DNA of 64,000 nucleotides, taken from NCBI GenBank assembly GCA_012295275.1, contig CM022672.1, positions 17,370,894 to 17,434,893 on the forward strand, written 5' to 3'. The stretch's first letter is position 1; each line of letters begins with the position of its first letter. The notes under the pieces are model-generated. The model did not search any database. It was given only the letters and a program-made list of their open reading frames with translations, and was not told where the DNA came from. Of the stretch, positions 1 through 14,489 are shown piece after piece. The translations under genes were made by a program, and so were the position numbers. The DNA comes from Chrysomallon squamiferum (taxonomy: Eukaryota > Mollusca > Gastropoda > Neomphalida > Peltospiridae).

Positions 1-184
1 AAAATGCATAATATGCATAAACATCTATAGAAGAGAACCACATGTTCATGAACAAAAATGCATAGGCACATACGCACACACCTACGTATGCAATACTGAA
101 CTGAAATGAAAAAACTGATGATGCTAATCAGAGCAACCTGACGCCTACAATTTATACAAGAACATTACATATATATATATATAC

Positions 185-343
185 CTTGGGATCTCCGAGG
201 CGGTCGATGATGCTGAATGGTTGTTTTCCACCTGACTGGAAGATGGCAGACAGGTTGTCAAATGCTCCAGGTACAACGGCGTAGCCGTAGATAAAAACTG
301 TGAGCAGGATGATGGATATCACCGGAGTAAACACGTACAGAAT
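185..343 (-). CDS. SLC6-like transporter, coding exon 5 (TM5)
   Basis: The acceptor CTACACCAG|ATT and donor CCCAAG|GTATAT bound 53 codons (residues 179-231), phase 0 at both ends. Hydrophobic TM5 (PVISIILLTVFIYG) is followed by VVPGAFDNL and, at the end, IIDRLGDPK. These fit the SLC6 landmarks TLPGA and LLDPKVW. The next exon, with TM6, lies beyond the window. Confidence 0.87.
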
Positions 344-647
344 CTGGTGTAGAAGAGAGATAGAACAGTAACATTAGCTGTTATTTTCACAGTTGTTGTG
401 TGGCAGTAGTTGCACAATACTGTAATGATCATAAGCATCAATGGTATCGGTCACAGACTTAAGAGTTTAAAAATACGTAGTGGTGTTATGTTTAATTGCA
501 TTTAATAGTTCAAGTTTTATAATAATTATTATTATTATTATTTTTTTTTTTGAAAAATAAGAGACGAGAAAGAAAAAAAAACGAGAGAGAAAAAAAAAAA
601 CGAAAAAACAAACAAACACAAATGGTTTAAGGATTTACGAAACTTAC
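344..647 (-). other. SLC6-like intron 4
   Basis: A short intron with GTAAGT donor and CAG acceptor. It contains an ATT run near 523-550 and A-rich sequence at 570-610. No further coding is visible. Confidence 0.75.
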
Positions 648-780
648 CTTGCTGAACGTTGCAGCACCCCAGGCGACCATACAGTACAGACACGCCCAGC
701 TAGCCAACAAGCACAGCAGCACGTACCAGACAAGAGTCCTGCTGGCACCAATATAGTCACTGCGCTGGAGAAAGCTATTC
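648..780 (-). CDS. SLC6-like transporter, coding exon 4 (end of extracellular loop 2 and TM4)
   Basis: The acceptor TTTACAG|G completes Arg134. The exon encodes residues 135-178 and ends in phase 0 at AAG|GTAAGT. It contains NSFLQRSDYIG, aligning with the EEFF-x-R region that precedes TM4, then LVWYVLLCLLASWACLYC, aligning with the family's TM4. The joined exons 3 and 4 leave a second extracellular loop much shorter than in animal relatives. Confidence 0.82.
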
Positions 781-906
781 CTGTAAATAAATAAATAAAT
801 AAACTAAACAAATTGTTGCTTTATTTATGACTCGGTGGTTTAAATTGATCAGAAAAACTGAACAACGAAATCTATTCCGATATACATATAGCTTAACACT
901 AATAGC

Positions 907-948
<42 letters not shown>

Positions 949-2455
949 TGAAGAAGAAGAAGAAGAAGAAGAAGAAGACGACGACAAAGAATATCTCACT
1001 TTCCAGATATGTAAACTACTGTGATCTAATAAACTACTAACGCAGCGGTTCGAAATTGTAATTAAGAAACTGGAACAAGAAATGAACTCAAACCAATATT
1101 TCTCAATAGCTTTTACAAAAGAAACTAAACAGCTTATGTAAGCGAACAAAGACTATATCAAAGGAAACTAATTTTAAAAGGCACCGATGTAACGTTAGTA
1201 ATTAAATGAAAATATTTCTTTGACATAAAACTATATTATTAATCATAGCCTTGGATGACGAAAACAGGTATTATAAATAACACATTCAAAAGATATCTAT
1301 CTTTTTACCATTATCATGAATAAATTATAAACACAATTCCAGATCAATACACTTCAAAGAATTATTTTATATAATCTGTTTCTAACACACTATGGATAAT
1401 GAAAAAACATTGCTTTGTCTTAAATATTGATGGTAACTAATGTTAGTTGATGTGCTGAAAATATTAATCTTCGTATTACAGTTAGCAACCTGCAGGAATA
1501 CAGAAAGGATATTTTCTCATAGCTTTTATTTTATTTGAGTAAGAAAAGTATTACATTCTGTTAAATTGTTTTCAATGTATATTATTTATCAAAACAGAAA
1601 TATATAAAACAATAAATAATAAAAATAAAATAAAATAATATGTAATATAAAAATTAATAAACACAAATACAAAATAATGACAGTAAAAATCATAAATTAC
1701 GGGCCCACGTGAAATTTACCAATAGAAAGAATTCACGAAGCGCCAAATTTAAAAATCAGAAATTATCAAAAACAGTTCAAGATCTGAGGCGGATTCATCA
1801 CATTTTCAGAAACAAGGTTCACCCACCATTCGAGAGGAAAGGTGTGCAGTTAAATGGAAAAACAAAATCGATGAAAAAAGAGAAATCGACCACCTGGAGT
1901 TTTCTCTTCTCTTTCCGTGTGATTTAGTCTTTGTTTAACTGCTTCCAGCTAAATTTGTGTATTTACTTTCTGTGCCGTTCAGACATCGATTTACACTAAA
2001 TATAAATATACGAGACTAAGAAAGCGCACGAGAGTTTATTTAGCACGTGAGTATTTTCTCATTCTTATCTTCCAGTTAGTCACGTGTGACCTATCACTGT
2101 ATCACTGGGGATGAAGTAGTTTTCTTGAGCTTCTTATTCGACATTTGTTTCAGGTCACACGATGCTGTTCCTAACTTTGACTGAAAGAGTCTTATATTGA
2201 ATTACTATTATACAAAAAAAGAAGAGAGAGTATCTAAACGATATTGATGGATGTTCTTTATAAAACGAACAATGGCTTCTTTGAAAGATCTCATCTGCAG
2301 TATGCATGAAATGGTATAGGTATTCTGTAGGTAATGATTTTCGTTATGGATAATAACGATGAGAAGAAGAAGAGGAAGATGAAGGAGAAGAAAAAGAAGT
2401 AGAGGAAGAATGACGCTGAGGCTAAAACAAGACGGAGCAGAAAACTATTAACAAA

Positions 2456-2503
<48 letters not shown>

Positions 2504-3703
2504 GATACTTTTTAAATTTCATAATAATATATTTTCCTTATAACGTAGTTCATATTCCAAGACATTATACAAAAACCAAGTTTCTTTTTATTAAATTTTG
2601 ACAAAGCATAATATATATCTTTATTCTTTCATTGCAGTTATATATATATATATTGTAGGACACGTTGTTCATTAAACACTGATTAACTTTATTTCATCAG
2701 TTTGATGATTAGTAAAACTGCTACTAAATCAAGCTAACAGACATATCTAAAAGAAGAAAAATAATTTCATGGAATACGGCTTCCCTCTGTCTGCGACTAT
2801 CAAATTTTCATTTCTGAATTCACTGCTGAAATTTGATATCCTCTCTCTCGCCTCGTAGAGAAATAACATTTAGGATGGACAAGATAGGTTACAAGTTTTA
2901 TGATTCCCAGTGTAATATCCATAATTTTTGCTATAGTTTATTTTCCAGCAACATAAAATGTCTAATAAGGGATGATACAGGAATACTCCTGCATGTTTGA
3001 TGGTAATACAAGATCATAATACGTCCAGATCGTTTACCCATTATACATTACGTTTTGGTTGTTCTTTTCTCCTTTTATTTTTTATATCTGGTTTTACTAG
3101 ACTACAGTATTAAATCTTTATCTTACAAGCACGTTTCATAATAGATAGATGAAGCGTGTGTTTAATCAACATAATGACACAATTGATGTATGTGATGTAA
3201 CTGCTAGATTATACATTCAGAAAGACGGGAATGCTTACAAATCTTCTGGTGTACAAATATGCAAATAAACTAAAACCTAAATGGTTAAAATTATTACTAT
3301 GAAATATTGTTGCTTTTATCCCTTTTTGAATGGATAGATAGAAGAAGCATATTTATTTATTTATTTATTTATTTATTTATTTGCTTATTAGAAGATGGGA
3401 TACTATAAATATACTAGCATATAATAACGTAAATGTAGTTTTATTCAGTTGTATGAATTACACTGTTTAATCAATGCATTTCAATACTTTAACTGTTGAA
3501 AAAATTCGATACTACACACGACAAAACTCCAGCAGCCATGACACATTCGTTTTTGTTGGATAGACATGTTTGCTCGCGAATCTCTTCCAAGCCAATTGTG
3601 TTTACGCAAGCAGCATGACGCCTGGTTCCTCGTTTAATTCGGATCAATACGCGACAAAATATAGTTCTCATTTGTTTATACGATGAAAGATATTTTTTCC
3701 TTT

Positions 3704-3736
<33 letters not shown>

Positions 3737-4163
3737 TCAGATAAAATGAATAGTGATATAATATGCAACTAGTGGCATGCATTTATCGTTATCTGAAAAT
3801 GACAAAATTCGTCAATAATTTAGATAAAGCGGAAGGGCCAGGGGCGGCTGAGAATAATGTCAGATTAAATGTTGTCTGAAAGGAGTAAATTATTGCTTGT
3901 AGCTTTAAAAAAAAACCACCACATAAAAAAAGCCCGAACAGCTTTGGCGTGAAGATAGATGTGTTCTGTGTGAATCTCAGATGGCGGCTTGGTGAAAGAG
4001 TTATTATGAAGAGAAAAATTAAATTTAAAAAAAAATGAGTAAGGAAATACAAAATGTCACGAGAAATCATCAATCTTCCTGTTAAAAAAGGCAAAAACAA
4101 ATCGTTATATTAGAACTAATAATAAATATAACAACAACAACAACAATAATAATAATAATAATG

Positions 4164-4198
<35 letters not shown>

Positions 4199-4928
4199 AC
4201 AACAACAACAACAACAGTAATAATCATAAAATAAAGTAATCAATGAATGAGAATGACAAAAAAAGCAAACACGCAATCGAACAAACAAGCTATCAAATTA
4301 CTGATCAGCCTCTGCATTAATGAAGTTCAAGCAAGCCAGCAGTTAATCCAGGAAACAAACAGACAGTCTGGTAAAACCAACCAGTGTAACGAGAGAGAAA
4401 AAAAAATCACAGCAACATAAACAAAAATCAAACAACCAACGAGCAAACGAAGGAGCAACCAACCAATGAAATCAGCGTAGCAGGTAAACAAACAACGAAA
4501 TGTCGGAGTTGGAACACGACAAGTGTGTTTGTCAAATGTTTAAATAATCACTTCTTGTCAAAATACTGTATTGAGTACATTAATCGTGAAATACATGTAG
4601 TCACTAATACGTATGTTAAAAGGCAGACATTGTTTCCTTTATTGAAGAGTTATTTTCAGTTGTTGGCTTCAAATAGTAAATTGAAATAATTATGAAACTG
4701 GAATAAATACGCAGATACAGGAATTTTTTTTTATTATTATTTTTTTTTTTTACATTTTGTATGTTATATTCGTTTATTATGAATTTATTCACATTGGCGT
4801 CCTACTGTCCTTTTTTTTTTTTTTTTTTTTTTAATTTTTTGTCTTCTTTCTTTCCCTTTTTTTTTTAATTTTAATTTTTTTTTTTTTTTTTTTTTTTTTT
4901 CACTTTTGTACTTTTACCTTCTTTAATT

Positions 4929-4959
<31 letters not shown>

Positions 4960-5684
4960 TGGGGTATCAGACATTCTGCTAATCCCGTCGTTTCTGAGTT
5001 TACAAGAAATTGGATACGCACAGCAATTTAACCGGTTCCATATCAAACTCGTTTATTACAAATCTACTCCCAACGGGATCCTGCTGTCCGTGTAATCTTC
5101 ATCACTGAAGAAAAATGGAAATCAGTGAGAGAGACAGAGAGAGAAAAACAAACAAAAAAAAAAAAAATATTATATCTTTTCTTGTCAGACTATTGATTTT
5201 CTTGTTGCAGATTTTATCAGTGTTTTCGTTTTCAACCCGCTCGAGGATAGAATTATAAATTTTTTAAAATATTTTTATTTTTTATTTTTATTTTTATTTT
5301 TTATTTTTATTTTTATTTTTTTTCTATTTTACGGAAAGGTGCAACCTGTTATAGTATCGTATTAGCAATTCGTAACCTTTGCTGACATCATAATGGATGC
5401 ATTGCAGAATACGAAACCAGATCAAACAACGTGAAATGCATTTGTCATTACACTGAGCAGTTTGCTTCTACATAATAACCAGTAAATGTAGAAGTCTAGT
5501 AATGTCGATGAAATCTTTGTTGGACTGTTCCGATGAAGATATTCAAATTATTAGTGTGTTTTGCATAATAAATTAATAATATTATTGTATAATGCATTTC
5601 TAAAATTCTAAAAATTCTAAAAATATAATTAAATAAACAAATTTAATGCTGACTATTTATTTTATATATATATATAGAGAGAGA

Positions 5685-5736
<52 letters not shown>

Positions 5737-7330
5737 AACTGAGGCCATAATATGCTATTGCCAAGTTAACTGAAGGGAACTTTGTAGTGATACGCACATC
5801 TTGTTCGCACATTATTAACTATTGCTTTTTATGATTCATTTACCATTTAATTTGCTTAGTCTTTAACTATTATGGTACTGTGAAGATCACAGAGCTTAAC
5901 TATGCTATTACTATGTAGATCACAAAGTCCTTTAAGACTCCAATACCATCCAAACTGCACAGTTCCATTAATATCTAAAAATCATAGGCCTTAACCATTC
6001 CACAACCAAATATATAACGTGCTTTTTTTTTTTTCTATTCCATTTCCATGCAGATTCTATGCGATTTTTTAAATTGAATTTAGGTTCGTTCGACCCTGTA
6101 GAATTAAAATCCGTTACCTGACGGTCTTAAATTAGGCGAGATAACCGGCGTGTTGTAAAGCCAGCGATCCATATTCTCATCTCTTATTCTCCCTCAAGAA
6201 AATTTTCATTAATTCTATGAAGTGAAAATATGGCCTCTATTTATTCCTAATAGGTTTAACGAACCTGCGGGATATAAAACAGTATAACGACGCGTCTTCC
6301 TTTGAGCGAATCCCATAATGCGCATCATTAGCCTAAGCTTGACTTGCGAAACCCTGCGACACTCGAGTGTTCACCAGTCGTGTGGTTTATTCTTCCTTGG
6401 CTTCCAGTTATTAGCCTTTCAATACGTCTTGATCATATTCCGGTTCTACGACTCCACTAAGTGAATACTCCTAAGTAAGAATCGTGTCAGACTGCTTAAC
6501 TCACGGCGGAGTATTTCTACACGAGTCAGAGTGTTCTTACTCGTGTTGGGTTATTATTACCTTGTGCTGTGCGCATACAGTGGCTGTGATGACTGTTGGA
6601 GAGTTTAATGCTGTCGTATTATTACAGCGACTCGGTATTGGCAAAGAATTAAAATTAAAAAAAAAAAAAAAAAAAAAAGAAAGAAGTATGAAGCGAAAAA
6701 AGAAAATGCAATGATAAACAAAGAAAATATTTTTTGAAATCTCAATCGTCTGTACAATTTTTTTTTTTCATTTTATATATATATATTTTTATATTATTAT
6801 ATATTATATATATATAATTAGAAGACAGTTTTTAATTTAATTATTTTCCTTGTCAAATTCAAAGAAATCAAACAAAAGCAACAGCAACCAAAACAACAGC
6901 AACAACAACAACAACAGTTAAAAAAATAAATCTCGCTAAAGGATAATGAGTGACAACTAATAATACTCACACAAAAAAATTATCTTCCGAGTTCGTCAGA
7001 GCGTATATTGTATGTGTATCGCTGGAAAATAGAAAACGACACAGATTAAGTTTTATTAAATATGGCGCTACGTCTCAACACTTTGAATTCAAAGAAGATT
7101 AGTGGTGTTCTGTTAATGCTGTTTCAAATACCTGTACCGAATTAAGTAATACCATTCTTAATTTTATAAATAAATATTATTAAAATCAGAAAATTACGGC
7201 GCAAATAATATAGATAAATTATTTTAATAAATTAATTAATTTATTTAACATGTGATACTCACATTAAAAAATTGTTTTTATAGTTCGTCAGTGAATAAAT
7301 TGGATTTCTGTAAAATAAAATAAATCGTTA

Positions 7331-7361
<31 letters not shown>

Positions 7362-8355
7362 AAAATAGTACACAAGCAGATTATAATATGTATGCACACA
7401 CACATTTACAAATACATACATTACATACACATGGACCTAAGTAAACACAAACTTACAGAAGAAAAAAAAATATTATAAATGTTCACACATATACACAGAA
7501 ACAGACACACATACATACACATCCTTACACACATAGCGAACACGCACACACACACACACAAAGACAGATGTATATGATTACTGCTATTGAAATACATAAT
7601 AATATTTACTAGAAGGCTACAAAATATTGACAAATTTTGATGTTACTGATCAATTTGTTTTGACTAGGATATTTTAAATAAAAGCACACAAAAAAAGATG
7701 AAAAGAAACACATTTTCAAAAGAACAATTTTAACAGGAATGAAAATAGGCAACTTAACTTAATAAAAGTTTAAACATTTCCATTAGGGGATTGTTCACCA
7801 CATCTTGAATGACAATAAATCATTAACAATGCTTACAACCTATCTCAGGGGACGTCACTCTAATCTTAGCGCGCATCTCTTTATTCCAGTAAGTTAGAAA
7901 AATCTAACGTGCTTCGTGCAGCAGTGGCTGTGTTGTCTTTAATGGACTGCTCAAATGGTATTATACAAACTAGCTGTGCATGTGCATAAATTCAGTTACA
8001 GCACTTCAAAACTGCCTGGATCGCAGGATAATTTAACTACGACATCTTGGTAACACCCCTTCGACTGTCAGAAAAAAAAAAAAAAAAAAATCCCAGCGGA
8101 CTTCGTTGAATGTACTTTGAAACACTGGCAGTAATTGAATTCCAGGAAATTGCTTGTGGATGCCTCCTAACTGTTGCGTCCATGTTTTTCTATTACGATT
8201 GTAGGACTGATTGAGCAAAGAATAAAACTGACTGTTGTTCTTTTGGTACGCTGCCAATTCAGATGAGAGGCGATAAATTAGCTTTGACTGTAATACAGGG
8301 GTTGAGGTGATGCAACTAAAATCTTTTTTTTTCTTTTTTTCTTCTTTTTCTTTCT

Positions 8356-8391
<36 letters not shown>

Positions 8392-8501
8392 ATAATAATA
8401 ATAAAAAATAACAATCCGCCCCAAAAAAGCCACCAAACAAACTGTAACAATATAAATAAAAGTTTGCGCAAAAAAAAAAAAAATGCTAGAAATCAAACAA
8501 A

Positions 8502-8532
<31 letters not shown>

Positions 8533-8830
8533 TTAAAAAAAGAAGACAGAATACAAAAATAAAAATAAGAAAGAAATAGGAAAGAAAGATTTTAATGATA
8601 CAGTCGTGCAAATTATTATATCCTTAAAAGAAAAAGTAATAAAAATTATAAAAGTTTTAAACCATAGGAAATAAAAATAAAAATAATTGTTTTAGTTATT
8701 TTTTAATCATCATAATTCATATTATTTCATCATTAAACTTTATTTACCTCCTGTTTATCCAAAAGTCTAAATCCATTGCTAAACGACATTAACAAAAATT
8801 AAAATTAAAAACATGGTTTTATTTACTAAC
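781..8830 (-). other. SLC6-like intron 3 (8 kb)
   Basis: Mostly low-complexity: AAT/GAA at 909-977, ATT at 2457-2503, ATTT at 3353-3382, AAT/AAC at 4124-4217, T-rich stretches 4725-4960 and 5265-5325, AG/AC at 5677-5734, AAAT at 7339-7370 and T/A homopolymers at 8320-8550. Stretches 6100-6640 and 7740-8260 are more complex and repeat-poor, but show no reading frame resembling SLC6. A missed exon carrying extracellular loop 2 could fit here: the flanking phases are compatible with either reading. Confidence 0.6.
5677..5734. repeat. (AG)n(AC)n microsatellite
   Basis: A short AG run passes into a pure AC run of about 46 bp within SLC6-like intron 3. Confidence 0.95.
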
Positions 8831-8972
8831 CGAATGGAGATATTGGTATGCTGATCACTCCACGGAAACGGTTGCTGCAGTGATGCAAACATGTAATAAA
8901 GTCCATAACTGAGTTCCAGTCCATGAGTTAGACACCGGAAAAACGTCATCAGCAGAAGAGCCACGGCAACGC
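8831..8972 (-). CDS. SLC6-like transporter, coding exon 3 (TM3)
   Basis: The acceptor TCCACAG|GC completes Gly87. The exon encodes residues 88-133 and ends with two bases of Arg134 at donor CG|GTTAGT. TM3 ends with GLYYMFASL followed by PFPW, closely matching the family's ALYYLFASF then LPW. Where the family has a Tyr-Tyr-Asn cluster near the substrate site, this protein reads Leu-Thr-His-Gly. The cysteine expected just after Pro-Trp is absent. Confidence 0.85.
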
Positions 8973-9026
8973 CTGTGGAAATAATAATAATAATAATAAT
9001 AACAACAACAACAACAACAACAACAA

Positions 9027-9061
<35 letters not shown>

Positions 9062-9226
9062 ATCTTCAGTTATACTAATAGAATGTTATACACATGAAAA
9101 CGTATAATCAGGAAAACATCTATCTGCTTCCGAAGAAAAAAAATGAAATCGATAACATATTTAAAAATTTGTAATAATTATATAAGTTATATATCTTTAT
9201 AACAGATATAACCCCAAAATTGTCAA

Positions 9227-9273
<47 letters not shown>

Positions 9274-9417
9274 TTAAGAAGACAAAGAAGACTTGCTACT
9301 AACGAACTATGAAGACATTACGACCAAAGCTTTTGAACTGCAATTATTACATCTGTAAGTAAAGAAACAAATAAATAAATTAATAAATTACTGTAACAAA
9401 AATTGTTAATGGAATAC
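8973..9417 (-). other. SLC6-like intron 2
   Basis: A 445-bp intron holding a compound AAT/AAC/AAAT microsatellite (8981-9063) and an AAT run (9229-9270). Nothing else is recognisable. Confidence 0.75.
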
Positions 9418-9552
9418 CTTTCAAAATGGGAACAAGATGGCTGAAGACGCCAAGCAGACCACGCTGGTACAAACTTCCCAGCTTTATTTGAACGTAACAC
9501 ACAGGAATGCAGATCAAGATGAGCAGTAAGTAAAACGCCACCAGGAACATTC
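9418..9552 (-). CDS. SLC6-like transporter, coding exon 2 (TM2 region)
   Basis: The acceptor TTTACAG|GA completes Gly42. The exon encodes residues 43-86 and ends with the first base of Gly87 at the donor AAAG|GTATTC. The hydrophobic TM2 (MFLVAFYLLLILICIPV) is followed by KLGSLYQRGLLGVFSHLVPILKG, matching the family pattern ALGQ-x-x-x-x-G then PIFKG. A 135-nt length with phase 1 at both ends is typical of SLC6 exons. Confidence 0.85.
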
Positions 9553-10015
9553 CTGTAAATCAATTAACCAATAAGTAAATCAGTAAATCAATAAATAAAT
9601 TTAATAATGATATTATAAAATATTAAAATAACATGATCATTCTAATAACAACAAAACTGATGATGATCGTGATCGTAATATTTTCGAAGACTGCAACATT
9701 AACAGGAGCAGTAAAAACAACAACAACAACAACAACAACAATAATAATAAGAATGATAATAAGAGTAACAACATAACAGCAATACTTACATTAATTAAAA
9801 TATTAAGCAAAATTTTTATTTATCTTTAAAGAATCACAAAAAATTCTACTTTATACTGCAAAAACTTCATTATTAAAGGTAATCAGTGAAAAAAAAAAAA
9901 AAAAAAAAGGACAAACTGATACTATTACTCTAACATTTCGTTATTTTAGATTACGTTTTACACTTTTTATTATGTTGTGAGAACAAAGATCAAAGTGCTG
10001 AGGATAGCTTTCATC

Positions 10016-10050
<35 letters not shown>

Positions 10051-12127
10051 AAAGAAAGACATGATATATTAAAAAAAAAAAAAAAAAAAAATAATGTAAT
10101 ACAAATCCAAATAAAACTGTAACCTGGTTTTAATACTGTGTTTGAGAACTAAAAAAAAAAAAAAAAAAAAATCGTTTTGATTCATTTACAAATAAAAAGA
10201 ATTTCATGTTACCATAGAATAAAAAAAACACGTTCAAAAACACTAACTAATCATGCTTGATGTTTTTCTGTTTGTGCTGGAAGTCATATTCATATTTTGA
10301 TAGAAATCCCCATTTCCGAAATTCAGATAAGCAGCATCGCGTTATACTGGCGCCGAAGCTAGAAACAGATTATCTTTTAAATCAGCACACAAAGATACCT
10401 TACTTCCCCTTGCGAACTCACATGATTGTTGTTAACAAAAAGGAACATTTTCAACAGAAACAATATGCGATTATGTGAATGTCTTTTTATCAGTAACGTC
10501 AATCTTCATCCTTGTTATGTCATTAACATACTTTATTATTAGAAAAGGTTGGTGTCGATAGAAAAATAAAAACAGCGAATCAATAGCTGAATCGCATCAG
10601 CGGATGCATGCACAGCAACAACGTGGATAAATAATAAATTACTTTTTATCTTCTATTAAAAACAATTATCATGTCTGCGTTTGTCTGTGAAGCCAGAATG
10701 TATTTATTCTGCGTTGTCGTTAAACATTCATTCATCCGACTGTTTATTTCGGCTTTTTGTTTTATTAAGTCATCATATGATTGTTTCTTCAAACAGCATA
10801 AAGTAAATAAAGATCATAATGGAACTGAATTAGACTGTGCAGGTAGAAAATTAAAATCTGAATTCTTTTTATTAATGGAGGTGTTAAAGGTATGATTAAT
10901 TAAAATGAAATAATTTCAGAGTATTTTTGTTGCTGTTTTTGTTGCTTTTATTTCTGTTAAGAATTAGAAGAATATTGAAATTCATCTAGTTTTATCCTTA
11001 GCGTTTTTATTTAAACATATCACAACAGCATCACTTAATGTCAATGAAATTATATAATCCATAAATCATACCGAATTTGGGTACCAAATTGGTAATACAA
11101 TCCAATTTGGATTTTCAAACAAAGCTGAGTTGTCCTATGACATATTGATATTTTAACTGTTTCTGATATTTTGACAAAAATGTAACAGCCACCGAAAGGA
11201 CAAACACTTAACTATCAGTCTGGAATTTCCATCACGTGATCTCGGACACTTATCAGATATCCATGGCCATAACTACACTGAGGTAAATGAGGCAAACGCC
11301 TCATGCCGAAATTGAATATTTTTTTTTTTTTTTTATTTTTTTTTATATAAAAGATTTTATTTAATAAATATAAAATATAAATCTCTGTCCCGATAGAAAC
11401 TATATCCACTGAATAAATTGGTTTATGTCAACGGTTACTCGTTTGAAGTCTACCGACATCGTTGCGATGAAAGACTTAGGCGGCCCCCAGACCTTAAGCC
11501 CAAATTTGTTTGCCACGCTCCGTTCGCCGATTAAGTGTTTTCGCCTCGTTTCAAAAAAGAGTCTAGTTACAGCCATGATATCATATTAACTTAAAATCCA
11601 CGATGAATCCCTTCACCAATTTGGTAGTCAAAATCACCAAAATGTCTTTCAGAAAATAATTGTATTGCTCATTTATGCTGCCGCTTTACGTATATCATAA
11701 AATATGCGCTCATGTCTACATCTATTTTTTCCTTGTCAAAGAAATCAGTATAATTAAAGACATTTGATTTGTACTTGTGTAACACAAGAAGACAATAACA
11801 GTCGAATCACACGAAAAAAACTGTGCCGTTTCAGAAGATTTGGAAATTAGAGAATTCTGATCTAATTCAATACGACAATGACAGTAGTATAATTACTGTT
11901 TATTTTCTCAATTCAAGCAGTTCCTTATTTCGGATGATATAACTGTAAAGACAATGTTTATGTTCCTTTCTTTTATTGATTACGAAAACACTGCGTGGGA
12001 GAGAAAAAAAAAAAAATCATTGTGTGAAGGAATCGTTCATGCAAGAAATTACAGGAATAGAAGAAATAAAAAAAGAAAAAAAAATAGAAGAAGAAATATA
12101 TTACAAAAATCTATAAAGGAAGAATTT

Positions 12128-12129
<2 letters not shown>

Positions 12130-12181
<52 letters not shown>

Positions 12182-12260
12182 AACAACAACAATGATAATA
12201 ACAATAATAACAACAATAACAGCAACAATACAACAACAACAACAACAACAACAATAATAA
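12130..12260. repeat. (AAT)n/(AAC)n compound microsatellite
   Basis: An AAT array (12130-12176) merges into mixed AAC/AAT triplets to about 12260. It is open on both strands as poly-Asn, poly-Ile or poly-Val, an artefact of triplet periodicity. Confidence 0.95.
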
Positions 12261-14147
12261 TAATAACGAAAAACGTGAAAACAAAACAAAACAAAATAAT
12301 AATAATAAAAATAATAATAATGAGGAAATATATAATTAAAAAGTGCCTACATATATAGAAAACAGTGTAGAACGCATATATTCCTGAACGTATTTCACTG
12401 TTATCAATACACGTGAATTATTTATGTGTGTTTTATTGAAGTACGCTCGCGTTGTGTCATCTAAACCCGAACTCATCGACCTGCTGCTGATTTTCTCATG
12501 TGTAAACTTGATGTGGCAGAAACTCAATACAGCGGATAACATCCTTTCACTGGCTTTAAACACGAGCCGATCCAGTTTTTTTGTTGTATTTTTAGTGTTA
12601 TCTCTGTTACAGGATACATTTCATAATGAAACTAATCTTATAAACTGTTGTTGAAACAAAATAAATATTCTGCTGCTACATATTTAAGTACTATTAACGC
12701 GCACACGCAGTCACACCCACACCCACGTACCCAGGTATTATTGGTATTAAACACAAATCCTGGAAGAAACGTTTCCAGCGAGCCCACTTCTACGTTTTGG
12801 TTGTTGATTTACATACATATTTTTTTCTTTCTTCTAAAATGAACAGTTGATGTGCCCCTTTTTCTAAAAATCTGATATTTGACAAACAACAGATTTAAAC
12901 TAGAATTCAAGAGGTACAATCTAAACCAGACTGATTGTTTTAATGGTTGGAATTAAAACTATTTCTCAGAGGAGTAAACGAATAAATGAATATTTTCTTG
13001 TCGATAATCTTGTTTTTTTTTTTTTTTTTTTTGTTATTGTTGCTGTTGTATGTAATGATAAATAATTTACTCTGCATTAGAAATGAGTATTATAGTTCAC
13101 TGAATAAATGGTAAAAGAGCCGCCTGTTTTTCTATTTTTTTAAATATTTTATTAGAAATATAATTTAGTTAATGCCATAGTCTGGTTGAAAGGAGAGGCT
13201 AATGATTTGTTTCAAAGATGTGTTTCAGTGCAAGTTCAATATAGTGATAATTAATTTAGTTTATAGAAGTATTGATTTAGTGCTCACACTTTATATAATA
13301 TTTATGAAAATCCTCATAATAGAACATCTAAAATAATAAGAACAAAAACTGAATACCAAAATTACATTAAATATTATTTATAATAATTAAGGAAATTAAT
13401 GTGTTTTGAACGAATGCTGTACAACCCAAAAGCCATCATTTGGCCACGCCACCGATTCTGTAGAAGTGTGTTTGACCAAATTCTGCCATAAAGGCAAAGG
13501 CTCATGTTACAGGGTAGCTTTTTACAGACAAGAGTACGCGTAATATATTTGATTTATTTAAATGATCTTTAGAACGAAAGACGATCTCAACCATTTATTA
13601 GAACATTTATAATTAATCCCAGATTCACACGTGTCAGAACTTTATTTTCGCCTCAGAAGTGCAGGGTGAATGAAGCTGACATCACTTTGGTACAAATGTG
13701 ATTAAGTCTTTCGTACAAATCGATGAGTTTCTGACAGTGTGAAGTGAGAGATTGCTGTGTCTCGTGACTTTCTGCACCCTGCTGAATACAGTGAACAGAA
13801 CGACTCGTCTGCTCCCCTCAGACGTCATATTCCGTCAGTTCCCCAGAGACATGTTCTTTATCTTTACCAGAATTCAACAGGAGCCGGCTGAGCTTTATCT
13901 GGGGCACTGTAAAGTTGTTCCAGCGTTCCAGCGTTAGGGGGCTTCCGGATTAGAGAAAAGGGGGATGGTGTCCTTGTTGATTATAAAGATGAATGCGTGT
14001 ACATCAGTCATAAAGACAGAGTAATCTGTTTTCCACCAATATTGGATAATTCCTTGCTTGACGCATGTACAAAATAATCGGCTGCAATTATTAAGAATGA
14101 GTCATAATGACAATTGTTTTGCTTTCTTTCAAGAATTTAAAGAACAC

Positions 14148-14178
<31 letters not shown>

Positions 14179-14419
14179 TGGAATATTTTACAGTTAATCA
14201 AACGTTAACATGGCGTTTGTCAACTTCTATGATTTTCAGCTGCTACTCTTTATTAGTATTATTTTAAGTTCATTTGATGTATTTCAGAACACTGACCAGA
14301 TACGGTTCAAAACAATGGTTTTAAACATTTCGCATATCACTCGATACGTTTCAATACAAAACAAGATGTGAGTTATTAAGACTTCTCATTTCATTTTGTC
14401 TAATACATCTTAAGGCTAA

Positions 14420-14424
14420 ATGTT

Positions 14425-14487
<63 letters not shown>

Positions 14488-14489
14488 TT
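14420..14489. repeat. (ATTT)n microsatellite
   Basis: About 17 TTTA units, nearly pure, followed by ATT triplets to 14524. Confidence 0.95.

Noticed and set aside
11954-12358. 134-residue frame with long Asn and Thr runs
   Set aside because: It is open because AAT/AAC/ACA triplet repeats avoid stops; its flanks have no coding character.
13752-13937. 61-residue frame in a GC-richer part of SLC6-like intron 1
   Set aside because: Complex sequence but no known motif, wrong strand for the host gene and no bordering splice sites.
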